In this document: positions 1 through 8,471 of the stretch, one piece after another
How positions within the stretch are numbered: the stretch's first letter is position 1
Layout of the letters: each line of letters begins with the position of its first letter
Assembly: GCA_008501735.1 (NCBI GenBank)
Contig: QQUF01000005.1
Coordinates: 1-64,000, forward strand
DNA length: 64,000 bases
Direction: 5' to 3'
Source: Calditrichota bacterium
GTDB taxonomy: Bacteria > CLD3
Notes under the pieces: generated by a model
What the model was told of the DNA's origin: nothing
The model's database searches: none
Seen by the model: only the letters and a program-made list of their open reading frames with translations
Program-made: the position numbers and the translations under genes

Positions 1-2
1 CT

Positions 3-62
3 CAGAATGACAAATTTTAAAAATTCTTAAGTCAATGCCCTTGGGCTTTGAGCCATCGGATA
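3..62. repeat. Intergenic repeat, left copy flanking the BNR gene
   Basis: About 60 bases starting CAGAATGACAAATTTT and ending GAGCCATCGGAT. A diverged copy in the same orientation lies at 2493-2552, so the two flank the 78-2306 gene. The right part belongs to the 'GATGG..TCAAAGCCATC' palindrome family also seen at 2325, 15289 and 15912. Seen by eye; the family has no name here. Confidence 0.7.
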
Positions 63-77
63 GAAAAGATTGGGAAT

Positions 78-2306
78 TTACCGAAGTAACAACATTTTTT
101 TAGTTAATTGAGATTCGCCTGATTTTAGTCTGTAAAAATAAATTCCACTTGAAACTTGTTTTCCAATTGAGTTTGTTCCATTCCAAACCACCGAACCTTT
201 TGTTTCGAGCAAATCGAACTCTTTCACCTTTTCACCCAAAATATTAAAGATTGTCAATTTTGCATTTTCGTAATTCGTAATTGGTAACTCGTAATTTATC
301 AAAGTCGTCGGATTAAAAGGATTTGGATAATTCTGACTTAATTGAAACCCATCTATCAAATTATTTTCTTCTTCAACAGAAACTACAATTAAGCCAGTAA
401 CATTAATTTCTTTTATCGGAACTACAGGTTCACTTGTGTGAATAAATAATGTTTTATTAAAGAACCCAAGATTAGATGAGTTGAAAGATAAATCAAAAGT
501 AAAAGAGGAATCAGGCTGAATTGTTATTGGTAATTGGCTTTGAGAAGAAAATTCAGGTGGGAAATCAAATTGATTCATTTCTAAGTTTCTATTCCCTTGG
601 TTAGTGATTGTTATACTTGTATCAATTGCTATATTTGAAGGTGTTAACCCATAATTAATTGATTTATGAGATGAAGAAAACAAGCCGTAGTGATAAAAAC
701 CTCGTCTTAGATTTAACTTGATATCGCCACTAGCTCCGTCAATACTAGTAAAAACGGAATAAATCAATGAATCTTTTACACTTATTGAGATTTCTCTATC
801 TATCCCAATAAATAATGGGTCTATCTCAGAGACTAAAGAGGGTTGAGACCAATTGTATCCATTATCTCGGGAGAACCTGAGCATTAATCTATCTTCTGGG
901 TAATTTATTTCATCTTGCCATAGGGTAAAAACATTATTTCCTTTTGAAGAAACTCTTTGCCCGACATCTGCGTGACAATCAGGTATTCCACTACATAAAG
1001 TTATGTGAGAAGTAAATGTATTTCCAAAATCATCACTGCGGTTGTAAACTACTCCACCACCATTTTGTACCAAATGAAAAGCTCCTTCATCATACCAAGA
1101 GTGTGGAAACTGAGTATCAATATCTATTGGGGTTACAAGATGTTGAGGTAACCAATTGTTTCCTTTATTGAATGATCTGTAAGCATAAATGCTTGTTACA
1201 GTGCTGTCACTTCCTGTTCTAAAGTAAAGTATTGAGTTTCCTCCAATCGAAATAGTTGGGCGTTGGATAGAAGCTAAAAAAGGCCCTCCAATCAATGAAT
1301 AAGGAGAAAAACTTTGACCTGAATTATAGCTTATTGCTTGAAATCCTCCTCCCTGTGAAGGAGATTCTTGATAGTCATAAACTGTGTCCTCAATTGCTGA
1401 AATATTTGAATGAGTTGCAAAAGAATATTCAATCACAGGATTCCAATTGGCTCCTTTATCAGGACTAACAAGAAGTTGCAGTTTAGGGTTTGGATGAAAA
1501 ATTGATTCTATTGCATAAACATAAACAAAATCTCCTGTGGAAATTATTCTATAAACTCCGGGTATTGTGTCCTCTAAAACAACTTCTAGTTCAAAAGTTA
1601 CTCCGTAATCGGTACTGCGAAAATACCGTAATAAATCATCCTCTTTTACTGTAATTACGTGAACTAAACCTGAATCACCAACAGCAACTCTTCCGTGCAT
1701 ATACGCTCCTCCGGGAAGAACATTATTTGTCAAAAGGACTTGAGTTGTATCCCATAAAATTGTATCCCAAACAGTAGGAGCGTCAGGTGGCAAATCATAA
1801 ATCTGATTTGTGTATTTATTTGAATCAAAATTTAAAAACTCCAAACTGTTTTCAATCTCTTTTACACTTTCTTGAAATTCTAAAACAGACTTCGGTTTCG
1901 GCATTTCACTTTTTTGAAAGAAATTACCTCCGTCTCGACTAAAGAAAATTCCTTCTTTGCTCAAAACATAAATTGTGTTTTCAAATCGTTCACTCAGTAA
2001 AATCTCTTCAACAGGTAAATCAAAAAAATGAGCATCGTTTTTACTAAGAGTTTCCCACTCAATCAATGGATTGTGTCCAATTGTTGCTTGAAAAAGTGTA
2101 GGTTCTCCAAGAGTTTCCTTAAATCCGTAAATGACTCTTGTTTGATTCTCTTTTAAATCATTGAACTTAATTAGAACATTTTCAGAATTTCTAAGTTCTT
2201 TTTCAAGCTCTTTATAGGTTTGTGGTGGAACATTTATTCCAAACAGATTGCTTAAACTCAGAAGCAAAACAAAAATTGTAATTGAATTTTTCATAACCTT
2301 CTCCAT
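78..2306 (-). CDS. T9SS-exported BNR/sialidase-like repeat protein
   Basis: Secreted or surface protein of unknown substrate, 742 aa. An N-terminal hydrophobic segment (about residues 8-23, start Met at MKNSIT or four residues upstream) acts as a signal peptide. The body carries repeated strands of BNR/Asp-box style such as STDYGVTFE, SPDKGANW, SFNKGNNW and SRDNGYNW, spaced like blades of a beta-propeller. An immunoglobulin-like stretch (about 545-640) resembles HYDIN/ASH-type domains with NQGNRNLEM. The last ~80 residues are a T9SS type A sorting domain: LSQNYPNPFNPTT, then GEKVKEF, GKQVSSGIYFYRL and KKMLLLR. No active-site residues of a true sialidase were assigned, so a binding or structural role is as likely as catalysis. 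It stands alone, bounded by repeats on both sides. Confidence 0.88.
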   Translation of the reverse strand: MEKVMKNSITIFVLLLSLSNLFGINVPPQTYKELEKELRNSENVLIKFNDLKENQTRVIYGFKETLGEPTLFQATIGHNPLIEWETLSKNDAHFFDLPVEEILLSERFENTIYVLSKEGIFFSRDGGNFFQKSEMPKPKSVLEFQESVKEIENSLEFLNFDSNKYTNQIYDLPPDAPTVWDTILWDTTQVLLTNNVLPGGAYMHGRVAVGDSGLVHVITVKEDDLLRYFRSTDYGVTFELEVVLEDTIPGVYRIISTGDFVYVYAIESIFHPNPKLQLLVSPDKGANWNPVIEYSFATHSNISAIEDTVYDYQESPSQGGGFQAISYNSGQSFSPYSLIGGPFLASIQRPTISIGGNSILYFRTGSDSTVTSIYAYRSFNKGNNWLPQHLVTPIDIDTQFPHSWYDEGAFHLVQNGGGVVYNRSDDFGNTFTSHITLCSGIPDCHADVGQRVSSKGNNVFTLWQDEINYPEDRLMLRFSRDNGYNWSQPSLVSEIDPLFIGIDREISISVKDSLIYSVFTSIDGASGDIKLNLRRGFYHYGLFSSSHKSINYGLTPSNIAIDTSITITNQGNRNLEMNQFDFPPEFSSQSQLPITIQPDSSFTFDLSFNSSNLGFFNKTLFIHTSEPVVPIKEINVTGLIVVSVEEENNLIDGFQLSQNYPNPFNPTTLINYELPITNYENAKLTIFNILGEKVKEFDLLETKGSVVWNGTNSIGKQVSSGIYFYRLKSGESQLTKKMLLLR

Positions 2307-2324
2307 TTTTCAAGACTAAAACAA

Positions 2325-2394
2325 CTTATCAGATGGGCTTGAAACCATTGGATAAGAACTTTTTTCCATAGAATAGCTCCAAGCTATCCTATGG
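2325..2394. repeat. Two adjacent hairpin repeats
   Basis: First hairpin 2325-2356 (CTTATCAGATGG ... CCATTGGATAAG), second 2366-2394 (CCATAG.ATAGCT ... AGCTAT.CTATGG). The first belongs to the same family as 15289 and 15912. They sit upstream of the BNR gene on the minus strand, so they are not its terminator. Confidence 0.75.
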
Positions 2395-2426
2395 ATTTTT
2401 AAAATTTGTAAATCTAAACTGTAACT

Positions 2427-2501
2427 GTCATTCTGAACGGAGTGAAGAATCTCTTAGAAAGTGCCTCTGTTGTCGGGATTCTTCATTTCATTCAGAATGA
2501 C
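2427..2501. repeat. Long imperfect palindrome with GTCATTCTGAA ends
   Basis: Arms of about 28 bases: the left begins GTCATTCTGAACGGAGTGAA and the right ends TTCATTCAGAATGAC; 24 of 28 positions match as inverted repeats. Similar 'GTCATTCTGAA..GAAGAATC' palindromes are common intergenic repeats in FCB genomes (general knowledge). It fills most of the gap between the BNR gene and the hydroxylase gene. Confidence 0.8.
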
Positions 2502-2552
2502 AAATTTCTAAAAATCCTTAAGTCAACGTCATTGAACTTGAAGCCATCGGAT
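2493..2552. repeat. Intergenic repeat, right copy flanking the BNR gene
   Basis: Begins CAGAATGACAAATTTC and ends GAAGCCATCGGAT, parallel to the 3-62 copy with scattered substitutions. Its left end overlaps the right arm of the 2427-2501 palindrome. Confidence 0.7.
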
Positions 2553-2566
2553 GTAAAATTAGACAT

Positions 2567-3349
2567 TTATTTTAATTTAAGGAATGGAAATAAATGTTGA
2601 GTAAAAAAGTTTTTTGGGAAATTCTCAATTCCGTTAAAAGCTAATCGTTTTGGAGGTCTGTTCTCAGGTAAAAAAGCAGTTCCAAAAATCCAATCCCAAA
2701 GGCTTAAATTAATTGCAAAATTTTTGTTAAATGATTTCTCACCAAAGTAATCGTGATGCCAAATGTGCATTTGTGGCGAGTTGAAAAAATATTTCAAAAC
2801 TCCAATGTCAAGTCTGAAATTTGAATGATTGAAGTGTCCCATAAAAACATCAAAACCTGCGAGGTAAAAAAAGATTTTGTTGTCAAATCCAAGAAATGCA
2901 ATCGGCAAGTAGAGTAGAGTTTTGTAAAAAACAATTTCTGCCCAATGAAATCTCATCGAACCAATCCAATCCATTGTTTCGATGCTGTGGTGAACTTTGT
3001 GAAATTTCCAAAGAAAAGGAACTCTATGAAGCAAGTTGTGAACGCACCAACGCAGAAAATCTAAAATAAAAAATGCAATCCCAAATTGGATAAAAATATT
3101 CAAATCCGAAAGTGCATTGAAGTAAACTAAATCTTTAAGTCCAATTGTTTGTACCCAATTATCAAAGTAAGTTAAGAACCAAATGGAAAGTCCATAAATC
3201 CAAACTCCAAAGTAGTGTCCGTTAAAAATGAAGTGTAGTAAATCCGTGAAAATTCCTTTGCGTAATAATTCTTGTTTCCTTTGTGGAAAGACTTTTTCAA
3301 GAATTACAAAACAAACTGAAATTCCTATGTAAATGAAAATGAAATCCAT
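2567..3349 (-). CDS. Sterol desaturase / fatty acid hydroxylase family membrane protein
   Basis: Integral-membrane di-iron oxygenase of 260 aa, the usual length for the family. Histidine boxes are in the expected order: HNLLHR (about 104-109), HKVHHS (about 118-123), HFNHSN (about 173) and HIWHHD (about 196-201). Hydrophobic segments near residues 1-16, 40-60, 85-100 and 140-165 provide the membrane spans. Family members hydroxylate or desaturate sterols, carotenoids, fatty acids or alkylglycerols; the substrate cannot be told from this sequence. It is transcribed away from fhs and shares no operon with its neighbours. Confidence 0.88.
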   Translation of the reverse strand: MDFIFIYIGISVCFVILEKVFPQRKQELLRKGIFTDLLHFIFNGHYFGVWIYGLSIWFLTYFDNWVQTIGLKDLVYFNALSDLNIFIQFGIAFFILDFLRWCVHNLLHRVPFLWKFHKVHHSIETMDWIGSMRFHWAEIVFYKTLLYLPIAFLGFDNKIFFYLAGFDVFMGHFNHSNFRLDIGVLKYFFNSPQMHIWHHDYFGEKSFNKNFAINLSLWDWIFGTAFLPENRPPKRLAFNGIENFPKNFFTQHLFPFLKLK

Positions 3350-3488
3350 CTGTACCTTTTAGAAAATTAGTCTTTTTACTTACGAAATTTAACCAAACGA
3401 ACTAATTTTTATTCAATTTACTTTTAAGGTTTTTTCAAGGTATTTCTTATCTTTTCGCAAAACTAACCAAACCAAGAGGTTCATAAAA

Positions 3489-5174
3489 ATGACGAAATAT
3501 CTTTCTGACATTGAGATTGCTCAAAAAGCAAAATTATTACCAATAAAAGAAGTCGCAAAATCAATTGGATTTGAAGATTCAGATTTGATTCCTTACGGCG
3601 AATACAAAGCAAAAATAAAAATTTCAACAATTAATAGAATCTTTGCTGAAAAGAAAAAAGATGCGAAATTAATTTTAGTAAGTGCAATAACTCCAACTCC
3701 TGCAGGAGAAGGAAAAACAACAGTTAGCATTGGTTTAACTCAAGCACTCAAACAAATCGGAAAAAATGTAAACGTAGCTTTGAGAGAGCCTTCTCTTGGA
3801 CCTTGTCTTGGAATGAAAGGTGGAGCAACAGGAGGCGGTTATTCGCAAGTTTTGCCAATGGAAGACATAAATCTACATTTCACTGGCGATTTACACGCAA
3901 TCACAACAGCTAACAATTTAATCAGTGCGGCTTTAGACAACAGCCTCCATTTCAAAAGTGATTTAAACATCAATCCTCGCGATGTTTCTTGGAAGCGAGT
4001 TATGGATATGAATGAAAGAGCTTTGAGAGATATTGTGCTTGGACTTGGTGGAAAAGGAAACAGTGTTCCAAGAGAATCAGGATTTGACATCACAGCGGCT
4101 TCTGAAATTATGGCGATTCTTTGTCTTTCAAACAGTTACTCGGAACTCAAAGAGAAAATTAGTAACATTCTTCTCGGCTTCACAAATGACAACAAACCAG
4201 TTTTGGTTAAAGATTTGAATGTTGAAGGTGCAGTAACAGCTTTGCTAAAAGAAGCACTTTTACCAAACTTAGTTCAGACAACAGAAAATGGAGCAGCATT
4301 CATTCACGGAGGTCCTTTTGCAAATATTGCTCAAGGTGCAAACTCGATTATGGCAACGAAACTTGCAATGAAATGTGCAGATTACACAGTAACGGAAGCA
4401 GGTTTTGGTTTTGACCTTGGAGCAGAAAAATTCTTCGACATTGTTTGTCATTACGGAAAATTTAAACCTTCTGCGGTTGTGATTGTTGCAACAATTCGAG
4501 CTTTGAAAATGCACGGAGGAATTGCTAAAAAAGATTTAGGCGAACCAAATGCAAAAGCTGTCTTAGAAGGTCGTGGAAACTTAGAAAAACATTTGGACAG
4601 TGCAAAAAGATTTGGAATGAAACCAATTGTTGCGATTAATAAATTTGTAACTGACACAGAAGAAGAGATAAATGCCGTTAAAGAAATTTGCGAGAAAAAC
4701 GATGCTGAGTTTGCAGTTGCAAATATTTGGGAAGAGGGCGGAAAAGGTGGAGTAGAATTGGCTCAAAAAGTCGCTGAAATGGCTGATTCTGACAAATGTA
4801 ATTACCAAAGACTTTATGATTTGGATTCAACCGTTGAAGAGAAAATTGAAAAAGTTGCAAGAGAAGTTTACGGTGCAAATGGAATCGAACTTCACGCTCA
4901 AGCGAAAAAAGATTTGCGAAAAATCAAAAAATTAGGCTACGACAAGTTGCCAATTTGCATTGCAAAAACTCAAAATTCACTTTCTGACAATAAAGCATTA
5001 ATCGGAAGACCGACAGATTTTACAATTAATGTTCGTGAAATATTAATTTCAGCCGGAGCAGGATTTTTAGTTCCTTTGACAGGAGAAATTATGAGAATGC
5101 CAGGACTTCCAAGAATTCCTGCGGCAGAACAAATTGACATTGATGACGATGGAAATATTTCAGGTTTATTTTAA
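3489..5174 (+). CDS. fhs: Formate--tetrahydrofolate ligase
   Basis: Cytosolic enzyme making 10-formyl-THF from formate, ATP and THF. At 561 aa it has normal family length. The P-loop TPTPAGEGKTT lies at about residues 63-73, followed by LREPSLGPCLGMKGGATGGG and the FTGDLHAI segment near 131, all typical of Fhs. The C-terminal PLTGEIMRMPGLPRIPAA is also diagnostic. The ATG at 3489 follows a stretch without a strong Shine-Dalgarno. Product feeds purine synthesis; purN, a user of 10-formyl-THF, lies at 53.9 kb. A perfect hairpin closes the gene at 5180. Confidence 0.98.
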   Translation: MTKYLSDIEIAQKAKLLPIKEVAKSIGFEDSDLIPYGEYKAKIKISTINRIFAEKKKDAKLILVSAITPTPAGEGKTTVSIGLTQALKQIGKNVNVALREPSLGPCLGMKGGATGGGYSQVLPMEDINLHFTGDLHAITTANNLISAALDNSLHFKSDLNINPRDVSWKRVMDMNERALRDIVLGLGGKGNSVPRESGFDITAASEIMAILCLSNSYSELKEKISNILLGFTNDNKPVLVKDLNVEGAVTALLKEALLPNLVQTTENGAAFIHGGPFANIAQGANSIMATKLAMKCADYTVTEAGFGFDLGAEKFFDIVCHYGKFKPSAVVIVATIRALKMHGGIAKKDLGEPNAKAVLEGRGNLEKHLDSAKRFGMKPIVAINKFVTDTEEEINAVKEICEKNDAEFAVANIWEEGGKGGVELAQKVAEMADSDKCNYQRLYDLDSTVEEKIEKVAREVYGANGIELHAQAKKDLRKIKKLGYDKLPICIAKTQNSLSDNKALIGRPTDFTINVREILISAGAGFLVPLTGEIMRMPGLPRIPAAEQIDIDDDGNISGLF

Positions 5175-5179
5175 ATTTG

Positions 5180-5207
5180 GTAGAGACGCAAAATCTTGCG
5201 TCTCTAC
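5180..5207 (+). terminator. Perfect 12-bp hairpin after fhs
   Basis: GTAGAGACGCAA (5180-5191), a 4-base loop, then TTGCGTCTCTAC (5196-5207), followed by GGTTTTATTTT. A related half-copy GTAGAGACGCAC appears at 50326, so it is both a repeat-family hairpin and a plausible rho-independent terminator. Confidence 0.8.
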
Positions 5208-5313
5208 TGGTTTTATTTTAAATCGGATTTACTTGCACTTTAGTTTCGGTAGGCTTAAATTTGGTGCTTGAAAAATTGAAAAAACGAAACACTTTTTAAC
5301 AAAGGAAAAATTA

Positions 5314-5772
5314 ATGGAAACTCCATTTGAAATAATTTTACGAGTTTTGCACGTAATGGGAGCAGCAATTTGGTTAGGATTGGGAATGAGCCTTCCAAGT
5401 CGAGTTAGCGAAGCATTTAATAACGGTCAAGATTACGCAAAAAATGCAGTAAAAGGAATTAACCGTTCCGCAAACATAGTGTTAATTTCAGCAATTGCAA
5501 CAGTTGGGACAGGTTTTGGTTTGATTTTTGTGGCTTACGGTGGATTTAAAGGTTTGCCAAAAAGTATTCACGTTGGTTTAAGTCTTACAATTCTTGCTTT
5601 TATTCTTTCATTTGTTTTGATTCGTCCTGCTTACAGTAAATTTGTAAATGCAGTTCAAAATGATTTTTCTCAAGCTGAAGGTTTTAAGAAAAAATATGCA
5701 ATGTTTAGCGGAATCGAACACGCAATCATTTCTCTTGTTTTGATTACAATGATTTGGCGAACAATGATTTAA
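5314..5772 (+). CDS. Four-helix integral membrane protein
   Basis: 152-aa protein with four predicted membrane helices (about residues 8-27, 48-75, 87-107 and 131-150). The first helix carries LHVMGAAIWLG, a histidine-containing pattern similar to CopD/DUF2269-type membrane proteins, where such histidines may bind heme or metal. The function is unknown. Its stop is 21 bp before the penicillin-binding protein start, so the two are probably co-transcribed. Confidence 0.75.
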   Translation: METPFEIILRVLHVMGAAIWLGLGMSLPSRVSEAFNNGQDYAKNAVKGINRSANIVLISAIATVGTGFGLIFVAYGGFKGLPKSIHVGLSLTILAFILSFVLIRPAYSKFVNAVQNDFSQAEGFKKKYAMFSGIEHAIISLVLITMIWRTMI

Positions 5773-5793
5773 ATGCCAAAAAGGCTTGTGTGA

Positions 5794-7782
5794 ATGTTGA
5801 ACTTTAAAAAAATTGCGATAATTTTTACAATTTCAATTCTTGTAATTCCGCCAACAATTTTTATGATTTTGTTGGCGATTTACTCTGGTGAATTACCAAA
5901 ACTTCCTGAAAAATTAAACGAAATTGTCCTTTCTCCTCCAACCGAAATTTACGATTCAAGAGGGAAACTACTAACAACTCTTGGTGGTCGCAAACTTGTT
6001 TCAATCGAAAGAATTTCTCAAAATTTCCAAAAAGCAATTCTGACAGTTGAGGACTCAAGATTTGTAGAGCACCACGGAATTGACAAATTCGGAATCCTTC
6101 GTGCAATTTTTATGAACATTTTTTCAAGTCGTTCACAAGGTGCAAGTACGATTACTCAGCAACTTGCAAAAAATTTGTTCTTTAGCTTTGAAAAGAAATT
6201 TGATAGAAAAATTTCAGAAATGTTTTTGGCTTTTCAAATTGAAAGTCAGTATTCAAAATTAGAAATTTTAGAGGCTTACTGTAACCAAGTTTATTTTGGG
6301 TCAGGAGCTTTTGGAATCGAAAAAGCAGCCGAGACTTACTTTGCAAAATCCGCTTCACAACTCAACATTGCTGAGTCGGCAATGCTTGCAGGAATCCCAA
6401 AATGGCCAAGTAAATACAATCCTTACGTTAATTTCAAAGTCTCAAAAAGTCGCCAAGAATTAATCTTGAAAATGATGTACGATAACAAAGTCATTGACGC
6501 AAAAGAATTTAAGGAAGCTGTTGCATTTGAAATTGAGCTAAAGCGTTTAGTCAATACGAGTGAAATAGCACCTTACTTTGTTAATCACGTCAAAAATGAA
6601 GCGACAGAAGTTTTTGTTGAGAAATACAATTTGGAACCTGAAAAGGCTGAGCAAATGCTTTATTACGGCGGTTTGAAAATTTATACGACTTTGGAATTTG
6701 ATGTTCACCAAATGGCTCAAAGAGCGATTCAGCGACAAATCATTGAATTAGATGAAAAATTAGGTTTCAAAGATTACGAAGAGTCTGACAAAAAAATAAA
6801 ATATTTACAAGCGTCATTAGTTGCAATCGAACCACAATCAGGAAGAATTTTGACTTTAATTGGTGGAAGAGACCACAATATTAGTCAGTACAACAGAGCT
6901 ACAAAATCGGTTCGTCAAGCAGGTTCAGGATTCAAACCTTTTGTTTACCTAACAGCTTTACAAAGTGGAAAATACACTCCAAAGACTGTAATTGAAGACA
7001 AAAAATTAGAACTTGTTTGGAAGAAGCAAAAACCTTGGAGACCAAAGAATTTTGGAAACAAATACTACGGAAATTTGATTTTGAAAAAGGCTTTGATGAA
7101 ATCTTTAAACTCAGTTGCTGCACAATTAATTTATGATGTAACTCCAGAAGAAGTTATTAAAACTGCAAGTAAGTTTGGGATAAGAACAGATTTAAAACCT
7201 TACTTGAGTCTTTCACTTGGAGCTCAAGGAGTTTCACCTTTGGAAATGGCTTCTGCTTACGGAGTTTTTGCGACAGAAGGAGTTTATGCAAAACCATTTG
7301 CAATTATTAGAATTGATGATTACTTAGGTAGAAGTTTGATTGAGAACTTTGTGAAATCGGAAGTAGTTTTTACACCACAAGAAATTTTCCCGTTAGTCGA
7401 TATGCTTCAAGGAGTTGTTGATGGAGGAACAGGAGTGAAAATTCGTTCGAGCGGAATTTCAAGACCAATCGGAGGTAAAACAGGTACAACAAACGAATCA
7501 GTTGACGCTTGGTTTAATGGTTTTATGCCTGATTTGGCTTGTTCTGTTTGGGTTGGTTTTGACAATAATTCTCCAATGAAGTCCAAAAAAACAAGAGGTT
7601 TAACAGGAGCTTCTGGAGCTTTGCCGATTTGGATAGACTTTATCAAGCAAGTTACAGATGGGAAATCTGCAAAACATTTCCCAATTCCCGCAGGAATCGA
7701 ATTTGAAAATGTTGACTCTGAAACAGGAAATCCTCCAACAGAATCAACAATCGAAGTTCTTAAAGTTGCTTTGGTGAAGTAA
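5794..7782 (+). CDS. Class A penicillin-binding protein (PBP1A family)
   Basis: Bifunctional peptidoglycan glycosyltransferase/transpeptidase, 662 aa, anchored by one N-terminal helix (about 6-30). The glycosyltransferase domain shows EDSRFVEHHG (catalytic Glu) and GASTITQQLAKN. The transpeptidase domain shows SGFK as the SxxK motif (about residue 379), SLNS as SxN and GKTGTT as KTG. It builds and crosslinks the cell wall in the periplasm. It starts 21 bp after the small membrane protein gene. The C-terminus is short and lacks extra PASTA or Fn3 modules. Confidence 0.96.
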   Translation: MLNFKKIAIIFTISILVIPPTIFMILLAIYSGELPKLPEKLNEIVLSPPTEIYDSRGKLLTTLGGRKLVSIERISQNFQKAILTVEDSRFVEHHGIDKFGILRAIFMNIFSSRSQGASTITQQLAKNLFFSFEKKFDRKISEMFLAFQIESQYSKLEILEAYCNQVYFGSGAFGIEKAAETYFAKSASQLNIAESAMLAGIPKWPSKYNPYVNFKVSKSRQELILKMMYDNKVIDAKEFKEAVAFEIELKRLVNTSEIAPYFVNHVKNEATEVFVEKYNLEPEKAEQMLYYGGLKIYTTLEFDVHQMAQRAIQRQIIELDEKLGFKDYEESDKKIKYLQASLVAIEPQSGRILTLIGGRDHNISQYNRATKSVRQAGSGFKPFVYLTALQSGKYTPKTVIEDKKLELVWKKQKPWRPKNFGNKYYGNLILKKALMKSLNSVAAQLIYDVTPEEVIKTASKFGIRTDLKPYLSLSLGAQGVSPLEMASAYGVFATEGVYAKPFAIIRIDDYLGRSLIENFVKSEVVFTPQEIFPLVDMLQGVVDGGTGVKIRSSGISRPIGGKTGTTNESVDAWFNGFMPDLACSVWVGFDNNSPMKSKKTRGLTGASGALPIWIDFIKQVTDGKSAKHFPIPAGIEFENVDSETGNPPTESTIEVLKVALVK

Positions 7783-7797
7783 AAGAGGAACTTAATA

Positions 7798-8226
7798 ATG
7801 CTAATTTATCTTGATAATTGTTGTTTTAATTGTCCTTTCGACGACCAATCTCAATTAAAAATTAGACTTGAAACAGAAGCAAAGTTGGACATTCAAGAAA
7901 AAGTAAAACTCGGTGAATTTTCACTTTGTTAGTCATACATTCTTGATTATGAAAATGGATTAAATCCAAACTCTGAAAGAAAACAAGAAATTCAACGATG
8001 GAAGAAATTGTCAAGTTCGTTTACTTTAGAAACTTTTGAGGTTTTAGAAAAAATGAATAAAATTGTTTCTTTAGGTGTAAAGCCTTTAGATGCTTTGCAT
8101 ATTTCTTGTGCAATCTTTATGAATTGTGATTATTTTCTTACAGTTGATAACGGAATTCTAAAAAAGATGGATGATTTTCAAGAAATCAAAGTTATAAATC
8201 CTGTAAACTTTGTAGTAAATAGGTAA
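7798..8226 (+). pseudogene. PIN-domain toxin-like gene with in-frame TAG
   Basis: The reading frame starts MLIYLDNCCFNCPFDDQ, the N-terminus of a PIN-domain ribonuclease of the VapC type with the first acidic residue in YLDNC. It continues to codon 44, meets TAG at 7930-7932 (after EFSLC), then continues in the same frame as SYILDYENGLNP and on to LDALHISCA and DYFLTVDN, the second half of a PIN fold. Only this one stop interrupts 142 codons; family members usually have a Trp here (TGG), so a single G-to-A change explains it. Expected product is a dead toxin, unless the stop is read through. A 72-aa piece from 8008 is all that a simple ORF caller would keep. Confidence 0.85.
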
Positions 8227-8232
8227 ATAAAA

Positions 8233-8436
8233 ATGATTAGTGATTCTGAAATAAAAACTTTAGGCTTAGACATTTTAAGTAAAAATTTAGGGGTTGTTGA
8301 AGCTGAAAGGTTCGTCGCCCTTATTCAGAGAGATAATTTTGATTATACAAAGTGGAGGAGGAACTTGCTAAAAGAAGAATGTGGAGAGGAAATAAGTAAA
8401 AAAGCTATGGAGTTTCAGAAAAAACTCAAATTATAA
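8233..8436 (+). CDS. Small protein paired with the PIN gene, putative antitoxin
   Basis: 67 aa, charged and without membrane segments: begins MISDSEIKTLGLDILSKNLG and contains FDYTKWRRNLL and EEISKKAMEFQKK. Proteins of this type are commonly found next to PIN-domain genes, which is why an antitoxin role is inferred; no DNA-binding motif was recognised. It starts 7 bp after the PIN reading frame, unusual in that most vap antitoxin genes come first. With the toxin gene interrupted it may be a relic still intact. Confidence 0.65.
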   Translation: MISDSEIKTLGLDILSKNLGVVEAERFVALIQRDNFDYTKWRRNLLKEECGEEISKKAMEFQKKLKL

Positions 8437-8471
8437 AAATTTATTAACCTTTAAAAAGAATTTGAAATCAA

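Noticed and set aside
2426-2502. Palindrome considered as an IS terminal repeat pair or CRISPR unit
   Set aside because: No transposase, no regular spacing; the two arms belong to one hairpin of a known kind of dispersed repeat.
8008-8226. Independent 72-aa gene starting at 8008
   Set aside because: It is the downstream half of the PIN reading frame; no ribosome site and the upstream half continues in the same frame.
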